DNA of 64,000 nt from contig NC_135073.1 in the NCBI RefSeq assembly GCF_051401765.1, positions 3,968,001-4,032,000 of the forward strand, given 5' to 3'. This document shows positions 12,233 to 25,181 of the stretch, one piece after another. This DNA comes from Calliopsis andreniformis. Lineage: Eukaryota > Arthropoda > Insecta > Hymenoptera > Andrenidae. The notes under the pieces were generated by a model that ran no database searches, was not told the origin of the DNA, and worked only from the letters and a program-made list of their open reading frames with translations. How positions within the stretch are numbered: position 1 is the stretch's first letter; each line of letters starts with the position of its first letter. The translations under genes and the position numbers were made by a program.

Positions 12233-12560
12233 TTACGATTTTAACCTCTGTGAGATAACCATTCGTTGTAATTTTTGTTGACTCTCAAAACAAGTGGAAT
12301 AAGCTTTAAAAGTTTGACCACTAATTTCTAGAACACCCTTTGTATAGTCGTTACATACAGTGAAGGCAGCAGTTACGAAGCTGGAAGCCCAGTTATCGAA
12401 GTCATTAACCAGACGGTTAGCCAAGTTTTATTGCTGCCGATAATTCTTTGCGCCGCGTGTCCTAGCGCGGAATTAAGAACGCGTTGCGGTTTATGGTGTG
12501 AAGTACGCTGCACTTCTGCCACCAGTTTTCCTTTTTGAACTTTAAGTTCTTCCACGAGCT
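12233..12560 (-). pseudogene. Frameshifted relic of a small helical, two-cysteine protein
   Basis: Two adjacent minus-strand frames each look coding and abut in register. The first (about 12560 to 12420) reads LVEELKVQKGKLVAEVQRTS and ends near RIIGSNKTW. The second, one frame off, continues LANRLVNDFDNWASSFVTAA, then TVCNDYTKGVLEISGQTF, then YSTCFESQQKLQ, and stops at TAA (12233). One indel near 12424 would join them, so I read this as a broken copy or a sequencing-level frameshift. The pattern C-x2-Y, then F-x2-Y-x2-C resembles the insect TsetseEP/DUF725-type fold, but that is only a pattern impression. An acceptor-like TTAG precedes the first frame. No donor that would fix the frame is visible. 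Confidence 0.4.
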
Positions 12561-14383
12561 AACTGCGATAAATCGTGAACATTCTTAGTGGTGATGACCT
12601 AGAAAGTGCATTGGGAATTTATGGCAACATTAATTGAGAAATATGTTAATTCGATTTCTTCCATTACTGTAAAATTTCTTTCGGCCAATTAACGTTAATT
12701 TTTTAGTTTTATTCTTTCCATCGATCGTTGAAATAATTTAATTATTGGACTATCTTTAGAGATAATAAAATTTATAATACTATATTTCGTTAATTTGGAA
12801 TTGAAAATGTAAATTACGTATTAAAAGATAAACTAAAACTGTCTAGAATGTTTTTATTACTTTCTTCATTCTTAATAATAGATCATTATGAACATATCTA
12901 AAATCATTTAGAGTTTCCTTAAGCTCATAATACATAGACAACTGTAGGTAAAATAAAGGAAGTACTTCAACTTAAAATTAGAATATAGGTTTAGGGTGAC
13001 GATAAACTTTTCTAACATTTATGAGACTAATTTAAAACAGGTCTACATGTGGTCATACAGTAAAATTGGATTAGGAGTGAAACACTCTGAAACTAATCTA
13101 AATCTGACTTGGAAATGTCTACTTAATTTGGCTAAGAATAAGGTATGTATCCTGAGTGTAATCTTAAACTAGTTTAGAATCGATTTCGTATACTTTTGGC
13201 GTTGGAGTTTTACATATATCCTGAGCGGATTTTGAAAGAGATGAAAATGGCGCTATACAGCCACATTGAAAAATATTTACGAGAACAAAATTTATTGACA
13301 GGAAAACTATAGTAACATTGAGGTTCGACTAATGCACTAATATAATTAGGCGAGGAAAAAATTCAACAGACTGTTTCCAACATGAGTACGTATCATTGCA
13401 AATAAAGTGTTTGGGAAATATAATTTCCTTAATCAATTCGATAGATATTAATTAAGTAATTCCTTATAATTAATTAAGGAACTAATCTTCCGAAAGCGCG
13501 ACAATAGTTTCTTTAATATATATACACACGCGTCAAATCTAATAGTGACGTGGAAAGCAAACAATATCGCGGATTTCTATATAAGCTGCGCTTTGCACCA
13601 ATCGACCAACCACTTCTCCTCTGCACCGAGACATTTTCCAGCTTCGGGTAATCCCATTGCATGAGTTCCTTTTTCGATGGAGGCACTGCGAGCTGACGTG
13701 CAACGGACCTTTCTACAAACTCGGTATCGGAGCTGCTAACATAAATATATCCCACTACCAGTGTCCACCGACGTATATGAACACGTACAAGCATACATAT
13801 AGTATACGGCTCCGAAGAGAAGTCGACCACCTTGGCCCAACAGCACAAACAATACTCTCATTCTTCGGGATATCGGTCTATGCAATCCCTGGAGAGCTGG
13901 TTAGTGACAAGAGTGGAAATAAATCGCGGTCCGCGATGTCGTTTCTTGTTCGTTTCTTTACATTAACATCCTCCACGCTTTTAATACCGCTAGCAATCAC
14001 GAAAACGATTACAGATATGACTAACTACAATATTTTCTCGTTTCATGTGCTTGTCATTAAACTGAGGTTGAGGTAGAATAGATAATGGGGAATGATAAAC
14101 TGAAATATTATTTAGTAAAAACAGTACGAGCACATGTATTTGTCACAAGGGTGTAGGTACGTAGAGGCATCGCTGAATGTTTAGTTTAGGTAATATAAGC
14201 GATTGACTACACAAAGTTCATTAGATCCATAATTCAATCTCAGCTGACACGATGGCCAAAACAATGTGCGATAAGGAGGTCAATGAGAGATGATGTGACA
14301 ACATTAGAGCAGTACTTCTTGTATCTACTCTATGTCTGACGTGAATGGATTACAGATAACAAGGAGCTGTAACACAAGACGTG
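12561..14383. other. AT-rich DNA with a GC-rich island at 13.56-13.93 kb
   Basis: The island is open on both strands: a minus frame at 13513-13848 reads for example VERSVARQLAVPPSKKELMQ, and a plus frame runs 13657-14076. Both lack an ATG and an anchoring poly(A) signal, so neither is called. The rest shows no supported feature. Confidence 0.4.
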
Positions 14384-14930
14384 CAGTTGAACCTCGATAA
14401 CTCGAATCTGAAGGAAAGATGTAAAATCTTCGAGGTTTCGATTTATCGAAGTTTTCGAGTGTAACATATAAAAATTCGACTTACAAAGGATTTGTATTAG
14501 AGTTAATAATTTGTTAATTGTAATGCCTTAAAGAGAGAAAAATTCAATTTCAATTTAAAAAGTGTTAGTGTTTTAGGTTGCCTCTTAGAACTCATTTTAC
14601 TCAGAGATTTACTCAACATAAATGCGACGGCGATGATGTGCCGTCTTATCATTTCCAGTATTCATTTATTTCACAAATTAGGACACATAGTTCGACTTTT
14701 AGAGTCAGCGATGTTGAAAGTTTGACTTATAGATGTAAATTTTCGACTTGTAGAGTTCTGGTTACTTCTAAATTCGAATTATAGGGGGGAAAATTTACCT
14801 AAATATGTGACAAATAATTTGAATTAAGGTAAGTTTCATTTTGAATTTTAGAGGGTGTCATAGTGGAACGGAAGGGAATGAACAGAATTTTCATCTCATA
14901 GAGGTTTTCAAGTTAAAGAGGTTCGATTGT
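14384..14930. mobile_element. Non-autonomous element with pogo/Tigger-like ends
   Basis: The left end CAGTTGAACCTCGATAACTC is mirrored by the right end, whose reverse complement reads about CAATCGAACCTCTTTAACTT. These ends match the style of pogo/Tigger terminal repeats (CAGT.GAACCTC), an attribution from family knowledge. The interior carries repeated TTCGACTTxTAGAG-type motifs (14476, 14692, 14745). The internal frame 14578-14784 does not resemble a transposase, so this is a MITE of about 547 bp. Confidence 0.65.
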
Positions 14931-16288
14931 AATAGAATAAAATAGATGCATTTAAAGACAACTGATAAGGAGATAAATGATAAATATCTTTTGAGAATAA
15001 TTAGTCGTTAGCTAATGAGCTACAAATCAGCTATAAGTTAATCAATTCTTTTTTGATTAACTAAATTTTCAGAGATTTAAGGTTTTCACGGTTTAGAACA
15101 TAGATTCATACTGCTCTTAGTGTTTAAAATTTCGACGTTGAAATTATATTTTTCAGGAAACTTGAGCGACGTTTCTGTAACATGACGGTTAACTTTCCTC
15201 AAAATTAGATGACTGTGACACTGAGGTGTGAGTGGTAACCATTAAGTATTTTGATTATAATTATATTGTGAATCATTGGCTAGCAATCAGAAATTTTATT
15301 TAGTCAGTTGAATGAAAGGAGTAAACTTATTTTTCTAAATAAGCTATTCAAAAAATACTGTTTCTTTGGTGTGTAAACAAACAATTCTGAGGTTTAAAGA
15401 TGTTATTTTGAAAATTTAATTTAATGCAATGTTGTGGGAATATTTATTTCAGAATAATTCTAAACATTGTTTTGTTTAGGTATAATATTTTTTTATTTGA
15501 TGAAAGTCTTAGTACTTTCCTACAGTTTTCGTATAGTTTTGTATTTTCAAAACCAACGGAACTATTATCACGTTTTTCGATTTAACAGTATATTATGAAA
15601 TTTTCATACTGTATAAAAAAGGCCACAATCGTCTATACTTTTGAGGTTACATTTTTGTGACAGTAATACTTACATCGTGATCGAGTTTTATCATATCGAA
15701 TCATACAACTTTTCATGGATCGTAAAAGAAAATATTTGATGTTTCTATAGTAGTACACAAGCAGTGGCGAACTTTCGCTTGGGCAAAGTCAATGATCATA
15801 TTTTTCCTCGTGCAACATTTAGTGTCTCTGAAATTGTGCCCCATCAGAGCTTTAACATAAAGCATTAATATTTATTCGTAATATCGAATAATTTATTATA
15901 TTGATGGCACTGTATGTTTAGTTTTACAGAGACGTTGAATGAAAATGAAGTTAACAGAATTAGATAGATTAAAAAAGGAAGCTACTTAGCTACTTACTTG
16001 TTAATCATATAGACTATTTTAATAAGAAATTAAACCTAATTTTGCGTAAAATATTCTGATTTACCAATTAACAACGATGTACTTTACCAAGAAGAGAACT
16101 AGTAAAGGAACTCCTCAAAGTGATAATTACCGATTTTAATGAAACTTAACAGGTTTATAGAGTAGCCGAGAACATTTCACGTATACTTTTATATCGTCTC
16201 ATTTCCATGTTAAAGGAAATTGCAATTTTGAATCTCTACATTGGAACAGAAATAAGTGTGTTGGTAGTTTATGCGTGTTTTGTGTGAA
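14931..16288. other. AT-rich stretch
   Basis: A fair acceptor (ATATTTTTCAG) at about 15158 leads into a 16-codon frame that is too short to call. Nothing else is supported. Confidence 0.5.
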
Positions 16289-16505
16289 ATTCGACGTTCA
16301 AAAATATATAATCGACTAACTAACGTTTTTTTCTACATCCAATGGCTTCAAAGATACTAGACGAAATATGTAGTTTCCACTCCCAAGTTTGGGGTCGTAG
16401 ATATGAGCCGATATAAAAAATATGTGTCGAATATTTTCGGCTATTGCACAAACCTGCCAAATGTCATAAAGTGTCGTAAAACTATCACTTTGGGTAGTTC
16501 TCTTG
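16289..16505 (+). repeat. Dispersed repeat, copy 1
   Basis: The stretch from ATTCGACGTTCAAAAATATA through GTGTCGAATATTTTCGG matches 44688-44900 in the same orientation with scattered differences and small indels. The end falls near the CACTTTGGGTAGTT / CATTTCGGGTTGTT pair. The type of element is not clear; there are no inverted ends in either copy. Confidence 0.65.
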
Positions 16506-19500
16506 TAACAAAATTACTACGAATTATAAAGTTATTTTCATATTTATCCTGTAAAATATTGTCGTTTTAATTTTGTTTCAATAAAGCGGATCATTATTCT
16601 TTATGAACCTTTAATAGACATAAAGTAAAAATACGCTACAATCTCAGTACACTATTTGTATCCCTCATAAAATTCTAATTAAGAATTTTCTTTCAAGATC
16701 CAAATGCTTAAAGTACTGTTTAATGTTTCCACTACCTTAAAAGCTTCGTTAAGGTATTTGCTATTAGATTTTGTTATAAAGATTCTAGTTTTACAAAGAA
16801 GATACAAAAAAATAAATGAAGAGCAATGTTCTTTGGTCCTTATAAATTTTCAATTTAGTTGAAATGTCAAGAAGCTGATTTATATAAAAAGTCAATGCTG
16901 CTTCTGAAAATAAAAAAGGATCGGGAGCTTCCTTAGAAACGTTGACATCTCTTACCCTTCTTATCATTCGTCCCTTTTACAATTTGTGCGAGACGAAGCT
17001 TCACGGTTAAAGGAAAGGTATTATGATTGACAAGTTATATGTATTGCCATATTTATAATGAAATCGTACGATTTAATACGGAGACATCGTGGATTTGTCG
17101 TTTTATGACAGGTTTATTGAGGGATTCACGCGCCACGAGGGACATTGTTGAAAGTTAATAAATCAGAATCTGCCTATTCGCTTTCTTCTGGTTAGACCAA
17201 CATATTCCGAGTTATAACGATTCTTAAATCTTCGCTAGATTCTCAGAGATTTACTGCATTACTTTTCACTCATATTCTTTTACGTCGTTTGCAGTTCAGA
17301 TCTCTCTCCTATTTTCAATGAATTTCTGGACAGATGCAATTTCTTTTAAAAATAGTAGAAACTGAGAAATTTTTTTTTGGCTACAGTTGTATTGATGTTC
17401 TATTTGTCTTTTATGGGTTACTTCTATTACTAAATGAACAATAAAATACTATATAGCTCTTAAATGTTCAGTTCCTAAAAATTCCAAAGACAGTCATTTA
17501 TTATCTAAATAACAAGTGATACGAAACGACCAATTGATAGCTGTCTTATTGTTAAGTAAATACTTTACAAAATATAAAGTAGTTTATAGCTAAGCAAATT
17601 AAACACTATTCAATACATATATAAATATGTGCATAAGTTTTCTTATTGTTTTGTTACCTATCGCTGACTCTATAAAAATATCTCAGATTTTTTACAAGCC
17701 CTTGTATATTTATTTTGTACTCAGTGAGGAAAAACAAACTTAGATAGAGTTGAACTAGTGTTAACATTCAGTAAAATGATGTGGTTTTTTACTACATTGA
17801 TTATTCTTTTATATTTTATATTTCTACCACAAATGTTTAAAAAAGCTTTGATCAATATACTACTCATGTTGTTATTAGTATAATTTAACTGTTAAGTTCT
17901 AAGATACCCTACATGGATATTGCATAGACGAAGATATAGTTCCTACAAAAAATGTAACGTTTATTCGAATTAGCGTTTATCATTAAAATTGTTTATACCA
18001 TCATCATGTTCATTAGTGCTATTTTTTGACACAGATTAAGAATTTATCGCTGATCATTCACTATCCTTCTCCCTCGTTCCTCACTGTCTGTTACCCGCGG
18101 TTATCGGCTTATTCGGGAGCAGAATTGTCGGTGTGGGATACACCTTCTCCGTGGATTTTGAACCCGTCAAACCGTTTCATCATTAGGGACTGCGGTCTTA
18201 TCCGCCACGAGATATAACTGGCGTGAATTCGACAGGACAATCTCATTATGGGACCAAACCATTATCTCCGTGTTCGTCGAATAATTCAATGTAAATGCAC
18301 TAATTGCAAAACTTCGTTTGATGTGCAAGTAGCATTACAGTGTTCAAAGCGGTTGCCGATTATTTTTTTTTAAATAATCATTTAGAATTCTACTTCTTGT
18401 TTCAGAGGTTTCATAACTGTACGCACTCTGCTATTAACGACTTCAATTAATCTAAGTACGTAGAATATTGAGCTGATAATCGTGTTAATTTGTTAATATC
18501 GATATCCCTTTAAATGCATCAAGTTGTAAAATTATTAAGAGAACTGTTAACTAATTTCTAGTTTCTTAACTTTTGTCGCATGTAATAGAGATTAATGCCT
18601 AATATGTAATAATTGTAGTATAATATATACTCAATGTTTCGCTGCAAGTGCATTAATAGGGACCACCTGTAAACTAGCTTCTGTTTTTGTTTCAGGAATT
18701 GGGCCAGAGTATTTTCATGCCTAGTTGAATCAGTGTTCGATGCAGATTAACTTCCTACACAGGCTTTTGCTGACTGAATAAGTTAAGGGAGGAACTGTTG
18801 AACGCCGTGATTTGATATTCTATGATGTAAAGAGTTACACTATCTCGATCACTGTATGGTCGAGCCACATTAAGAAAATGAATTTTACTCAGAACTTGGT
18901 TGGAACCTGTTTATTCTGAAGGTTTTGACTTGTCTGAGGGTAGTCGTGCCGATATTATTTGGGTATCGGTCGAAGAGTGGTGGTATTACAACGTTGGCTG
19001 TCGCACATGGCGTGCAGGCGGCTCGCTGTTAAGATCTTCTGGTGCTACATAAGCTAATTACAATATTTTCTAGGATCAGAGTCTCCTAAGCAAAACTGCT
19101 CGTATTGTACGTACGTGGTTTGTAGTTTGGTACGAAGTAACAGCCTAAAATAGAAATTAGTAACAAAGGAATAATCTTTATGTTTAAATACTGAATTCTT
19201 TTACTTTGTATCCTTTATACATGTAAAGTTATAGTTATATCATTGTATTACTTTTTCAAACAGTTAAAAAACGTATTTTTATTGTCACAGCATAAAATTC
19301 TTTTTTTTTCATTGTATTGCATACCAGATTTTCATATTACATAGTAAGAGTTTCAATAACGCAATATTTAATTTTCGTGTTACGTAAATATTCCAGTACA
19401 CTGAATATTGCGCGCTTTGTTCATTTCATTAATTGGATCGGTCCAAATATTTACCTTCTGCGTAAATATGCATCATAAGTTCCAAAATCATACTGTACAC

Positions 19501-20425
19501 CCAAATCAAAAATACCTTTCGGTATTATCATACACGTACTATCATTTACAGTTAGGTCACTTTCGCGCTATTGGAAACGTTTAAAATTAATAGAATATTC
19601 ATGCAACATTCATTAATGTATATTATACTTACAGAGATACTCTAAAACAACTTTGGGCAAAACTATGGAACAAAAAGGAATATAATTAAGCATTATGCGA
19701 AAAAGTATAAAGAATATCTGTTGGAAAAGAGAGCCATGACCTTTGAAGTGCCTACAAAGTGACTACGCGGTGTAAACTAATGTTAATTAATGTTCTACAG
19801 AAGTGTTTTGCTAACAAAGGATATTCGTAAAGTATCCTTGCCCTTCCTGATGGATCTTTGCAAATTCACGGAGTAATTAAAAAAGAATAGGAATACAATT
19901 TTAGTTGGGGAAGCTCAAGTTTAACCAGTGGAAATAACCTTCAAAGGTATACCTCTTGTAATAGTATTTTGTAGATTATTCTCTAACGATACAAGTTAGA
20001 TACATATGATACATTTTGATGCTGAAACACTCTACAATGAAATTGATCTATGCTTATACGAACCTGATGATGTATTAAAGTATGATAGGCAATTTAATTC
20101 CGTTTTGTTAAACACAAGAAGATAGGAATGTTGTTCCTGGAAAATCCGACCATTTGACACGAAAGAGAAGATACCTTCAGGTATGAGAACTGTGAGGAAT
20201 AGGACTTATCCTACAAATTTTGAAGAACACAAATGTTTACTTTAGCAAAATTGTTAATGAATATATTGTTAATGAATATTAACCACTTTAACTGTATAAT
20301 ATGACAAGGGTATGAATACTTTCGTGATTAATAGTGTACGTAACGCAATTAAAATGTTAACAAACTCTATTGCGCGCAAAATTCTATTATACTTTATTCA
20401 TCATTCTTTTTATTCCTGTTTACAG
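16506..20425. other. AT-rich DNA with exon-like fragments
   Basis: Short candidates only: an open frame after GACACAG at 18035-18217, and a strong acceptor (TTTTTGTTTCAG) at 18695 followed by GAATTGGGCC in which two frames stop within about 20 codons. A 15-bp unit TTGTTAATGAATATA is repeated in tandem at 20251-20280. Nothing here is firm enough to name. Confidence 0.4.
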
Positions 20426-20558
20426 TTTCTTCCAAAATCGTATCGAATTTTATGGAGGATTCTCACCTCAGACTAGGGAGACGGTGGAATTAATTAACGT
20501 GCGTATAAACTGTCGTAGTCTGCCTCGTGCTGTAGAAGCTCAACTTACGGGGTACTGA
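20426..20558 (+). CDS. Possible last exon, 43 codons, unknown protein
   Basis: A very good acceptor, with a long pyrimidine run ending TTCCTGTTTACAG, precedes 20426. After one leftover base (phase needing two upstream bases) the frame reads FFQNRIEFYGGFSPQTRET and continues through VELINVRINCRSLPRAVEA to TGA. Composition is coding-like. A donor-like AAC/GTGCGT lies inside near 20500, so it could instead be an internal exon. No matching upstream exon or AATAAA was found nearby. Confidence 0.33.
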
Positions 20559-21099
20559 TTTCTTGAGTACACAGTAAATAGAGGGGGCAGAGGAAGGTAG
20601 TTTCGGGTTAACCGCTGACTAATTGCTCCTTAACCAAGTTAAATCGTACTCCAGTTATTGCGGCGAACTTGGGATGCTGCGTGGTGCAGCTTTTGATCAA
20701 AGGGACTTATCAAACCGGCTGCAAGTTTCCACGGACCGCATCGATTTCGAAATTATAGAAATCAGTAGGAGTCGATAATTGCGTTATAGCCGAACCGGAA
20801 CCTCCAAGCACGAACTTTCTCCATTATAATTGCTGCCACGGAACTTTTTCCCGATTTTTCGATCGCCTGTGGAAACGATCTTTCAAGTTTTCACGTCTGA
20901 ACTTTGTTTACGCGCTTGAGTTTCCTTATACGTTGTGTGGGTTCTCTTCCGTGTGATTGTTTGATAAATGAAGTGTACATGAGCCGTACACTGAACAGTG
21001 TAATAACAGGAGTTCGAGTAAATTTTTAAAGTACGCGTGTAGGTCAAATACACAAGTGGTGTTGTAAAAAAGTTTAACATTGATTTTGTATTATATATA
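20559..21099. other. GC-richer stretch to about 20880, then AT-rich
   Basis: 20570-20880 is CpG-richer than background with no open frame of note. No splice pair or repeat supported. Confidence 0.45.
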
Positions 21100-21265
21100 C
21101 AGGGTGGACCGTAAATCACAGTAGAAACGAGACCAGAGAGGATTTATGGTTCAAGGTGAGATGAAAATAAAAAATGACATGATTGCATTGGTTTCTTTTT
21201 ACAGAAAAATTGATTTAAAGAAGAATCGAGTATGCTTGAACCTACTAAATAGGTAATACATAACT
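21100..21265 (+). repeat. Truncated copy of the TACAGGGTG repeat
   Basis: It starts TATATACAGGGTGGACC and carries the family core as GAGATGAAAATAAAAAATGA followed by TTGCATTGGTTTCTTTTT. The right end is not recognisable, so this is a truncated or diverged copy. Confidence 0.5.
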
Positions 21266-23759
21266 GAAACATTTCTACAGCTGTATTTTGAGGAAATGTT
21301 TTCAATTTATATTTGACTAATCTTCATATTTTTATGCTAAAATAATGTACATACATGTCTGTACATATACTCAGATAAAATTACATAATTTAACGTGCAA
21401 TAATCAAAATAGTCAAATGATTCAATGCATTTTCAGCTACGCTACAAGTTGTAGAAATTTAACAGATATGCTATAAATTCGTTACACGTGAAAATTAATC
21501 TCGTCATGTCATCCTTTTATTATCCATACTGTTGGAAAGAGGTTTTAACGCTCGTTATTCCGCACGATTGTACCGTTCGTAAAAACTGTACATTTCCTAC
21601 GTTATCAGGCAGCGTAAGAAAGGAAAGGAGCACGAATAAAATGTAAATGACTATTATCCGATTTCTCGAGGAGACAAATACGAAGCAGGCTGAGAGGTAC
21701 TTTACGGACGACGGTGTACTATCTATTACCGAATGATGAGACGTCCTCGGCGCTTGCACAATTACTTGTCGACTGTTTGATGATCTACTCGAGCCAGGAG
21801 GACAGATAGACTAGGATAAGGATAAATTAAAATATCGTTAAGGATGGCTGTTTGTTTCTAGAGTCGTCATAACGAAGAAAATTGAAATCGAAGGAATGTT
21901 GCACTTTTTTCTATAAATAGAATTATTACTAACTATTAAGGCATTTTAACAATACTGACGATTTGATGAAAAATTAATAGACTGATATCATTTTCTCACG
22001 ATCTTGATGGACTAATTCTTCTGTTCTTTTCAACGATCATGTCTGTCTTCGTTATTTCGTTTGCAATTGGGAAAACAAAGAAAAACATGATCACAAAATG
22101 ATCATACGTTAAAGTATCCCTCGTATGCAATGGTCCCCACTGGTTACATAGACCTAGAGTAGAGGGTTTTACTTCTTTTTTAAGTATAGAATTTGTGCCA
22201 TACTTTCATCTTTTTAGGACACAGTGAGTCGCAACACTTGCATGTATTGCAATAGTAGCGAGATCAAAATAAATGATACGATTAAAATTACTATCATAAG
22301 ATAGGTAATGACTGAATAACCAGTGTATGAATATTAGTGGCGTAGTTACAATAGTACCAAAAATGTTGCTACGTAGTATCCATATATCTATTATCGCGAT
22401 AGTATTAATAATACTTAAACGAAAGTATTGATGATGTGACTACACGAGTAGCTTCAAAGGCATACCCAGATATCTGCTATCTATTCTCTCCCTTTCCCTC
22501 TCCCTCTCCCCCCTCTCTCTCTTATTGAGTGGCTCTCGTTTAAGAAAAAGAGAGTGTGTGTGTGTTGATACAGCCTAAGAATCGTCTAAGCTGGATGTAC
22601 ATATTGTACAAACAGTGATTATACAATATATATGTATTATGCCTATAAGTATGACATCAATGCTACATGATTGTTACTATCAAAGTTATATTAATAAGTA
22701 CAAATAAAGACTATAGCAGCATTGTTGAAGTATGTCCATCTATAAGCTATTAGCAGCTACAACTTCCCAAGTTAAAACAAATAAATTGAATTTTAAAAAA
22801 TTTATAAATTTGAAAATTGAAATATTTGAAAGTTCTTAAATCTTGAAAAAACAAAAAATGGTAAGAGTGAAGTAAATAATAATTTTTCAAATGAATTATG
22901 ATAAACTGAAATTTATAATAACTACATATATCTTATTTTAAGTACAAATGTTCCTGCTTTGGTATTTTATGACAAAAATCGAACCGAGATGTCTGTGAAT
23001 AAAATTTACATAGTATGTGTGTAGAATATATCTCATTGTATATTGTAGGAGTTTAATCAAGGTAGTAATGCAGTTAAAGTTTGACAAACTATTAATGAAG
23101 TTTGCACCCATATGATGAGGAAGGTTTTAATTATAAGAATACGTCAGCGTTGATTTACTCTTTTTCGTTTCGAGAATATTTCGCTTGAAGACCAATCAAA
23201 ATTCAAATACCTTCTGAATTACTACCTGTAATTCAGGAAAATAGATGCTAAATTCCAGAAAGATTTGTAATAGTAATGGATGTAGATACATTTAAACAAA
23301 GTAAATTCGTGAAAATCCAAAGATTAAATAACCCAATTTACTGACCCGAAAAGGCGTATTGCTTCACCACGACTACGCCAGGTTTCATGTTGCCTATGAT
23401 TACCCAGCAAACAATTAGTAACTTCGGCCGCTAGGTGCTACCACACCTCCCATAGTCGCCTGACATCATCTCAATACATTTTCATTTATTTAGATCACAA
23501 GGCTTTTTAAATGGTCAAATATTTATAAATAGGAGTAGGTCAAATAAAATAATGATAATTTTATAATCTCGGGAATCAAGACTATTTAATAGAAGATATT
23601 ACTGAACTGAGGAAACAATGGCAAAAAGTCGTAAAACTAAATGAAAATCACTAACAATGCTTTTCAAAATCAGTTATCATATTTTCATTATGAAAATCTG
23701 ACAAAGTTGTTACATTCATCCAAGATATTGAATTAGGACTATTTATACTTGTTTAAATA
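21266..23759. other. AT-rich DNA with a pyrimidine tract
   Basis: 22480-22521 is a CT-rich microsatellite (TCTCCCTTTCCCTCTCCC and so on) followed by a GAGAGTGTGTGTGTG run at 22549-22565. A GC-richer patch at 21540-21800 has an open minus frame without ATG. No gene supported. Confidence 0.5.
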
Positions 23760-24652
23760 CAGGGTGTCTCACGTAACACTTTTCACGATTTTTCAAGTAC
23801 TTGCGATAATCTGACAAAAAAATGTTTTAAACAAAAGTTGATCAGTTTTTGATTGGCTATACATTGCAATAAAAAAAGTTTGAAAAATTTTTCCTGTATT
23901 ATTATTGTCAAGACCACCTTCATTTTCTTAAATGGCACTTCGTATTTTTGACTTAACAGTCTTACAGCCCGTTTCAAGACGAATTTAACGACCAAGTATA
24001 TCATGACCTTCGGATGACCTTGAAGGTAAAGAAATGAAAATTTCAATAAAAAATGACAATCTGCTTGAATGGGTGATAATAACTTGTGTTTATTATTAAG
24101 ATTCGAAATTGCGTTAAACTCAAGAACCTTGACTAAATTAATACAAATGATTTCGTGAAAAAGTTCGCTATGACAGTATCGTAAGAGCAACCAATGTAAA
24201 CTTACTATGTAGAGCGGAATTGTGCCTACAAGAACATGGACTTCAATTCGAACATTTGATGTGACTTTTTCAAGAAATCGTTTGTGTTAATTTAGTCAAG
24301 GTTCCTAACTTGAATGTAATTTCGAGTCTTAATAATAAACACAAGTTATTATCACCCATTCTAACAGATTGTCATTTTTTATTGAAATTTTCATTTCTTC
24401 GCCTTCAAGATCATCCGAAAGTCATGATGTACTAGGTCGTTGAATTCGTCTTAATACGGGCTACAATACTGTTAAGTCAAAAATACAAAGTGCCATTTAA
24501 AAAAATGAAGGTGCCCCCGACAATAGTAAAAAAAAATTTCGAATCTTTTTATTGCAATGTATAACCAATCGAAGACTGATCAACTTTTATCTGAAATATT
24601 TTTTGGTCAGATTATCGCAAGTACTTGAAAAATCGTTACGTGGGACACCCTG
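23760..24652. mobile_element. 893-bp foldback element
   Basis: The whole element is a large imperfect palindrome. It begins CAGGGTGTCTCACGTAAC and ends with the inverse GTTACGTGGGACACCCTG. Matching segments continue inward for about 400 bp on each side (for example AGTACTTGCGATAATCTGAC against GTCAGATTATCGCAAGTACT, and GGGTGATAATAACTTGTGTT against AACACAAGTTATTATCACCC), leaving a loop near 24175-24262. The 135-codon minus frame at 23783-24190 is a by-product of one arm and has no transposase features. Confidence 0.85.
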
Positions 24653-24959
24653 TCTATTGTACCAAACCATATTTCTCTGTGCTCTTTTGTCATAATAGAA
24701 TTATTAAATATTTATAGGTCGTAAAACCTGCAAGGACTTCAATTATGTACATTTGTCGAATCATTTAACGGGTCGAGCGCATACAAAAGAAGCGTATTTG
24801 CAGCCTTTATAGACTTAATACTACTGCTCGTATTCGTTTCCCCCTGATGAGCAGCTGACCAGTATTACATGCAAACGGGTAGGTCGCGTGAGTTGCAGTT
24901 ACTTTGTAATCGCTAATGACACACCGACTAGCCGTATTGCATTAAAGCGTGCATGTGAC

Positions 24960-25181
24960 CGCACTGGTAAGCGGCTTACAATCCGTGGCGCCGGCGCCGG
25001 CACCGGCTGTAGTTCATATTTAGTCAGTACCTGGTACCGTGTGACCGCGGCCTAATAAAGTCGAAACTGTAAGAGGATCATCGTCCAGCCATGAAAAGGG
25101 TAACCTAAGCGTTCGTAATATCCCGCCAGATTGAACAATACATTAACATACACCACACGTTGAGGTTGTCGCTTAGCCAAC
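24960..25181 (+). promoter_or_regulatory. GC-rich promoter/5' leader of the exon at 25182
   Basis: GC and CpG rise sharply from about 24770. At 24986-25010 there is a run of GGCGCC repeats (GGCGCCGGCGCCGGCACCGG). Such islands in AT-rich insect DNA often mark a promoter or first exon. No TATA box or initiator is called, so the start of transcription is not placed. Confidence 0.4.

Noticed and set aside
13513..14076. Overlapping minus and plus frames as genes
   Set aside because: Both lack ATG and poly(A) support and overlap in one GC-rich island; strand cannot be chosen.
15159..15208. Exon after ATATTTTTCAG
   Set aside because: Only 16 codons to a stop and no further support.
22480..22565. 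CT/GT-rich stretch as a functional pyrimidine tract
   Set aside because: Reads as simple-sequence expansion; no exon follows within splicing distance.
23783..24190. 135-codon minus-strand frame as a gene
   Set aside because: It lies entirely in one arm of the foldback element, has no ATG-supported domain and no transposase motif; the other arm carries the same sequence inverted without an equivalent frame.
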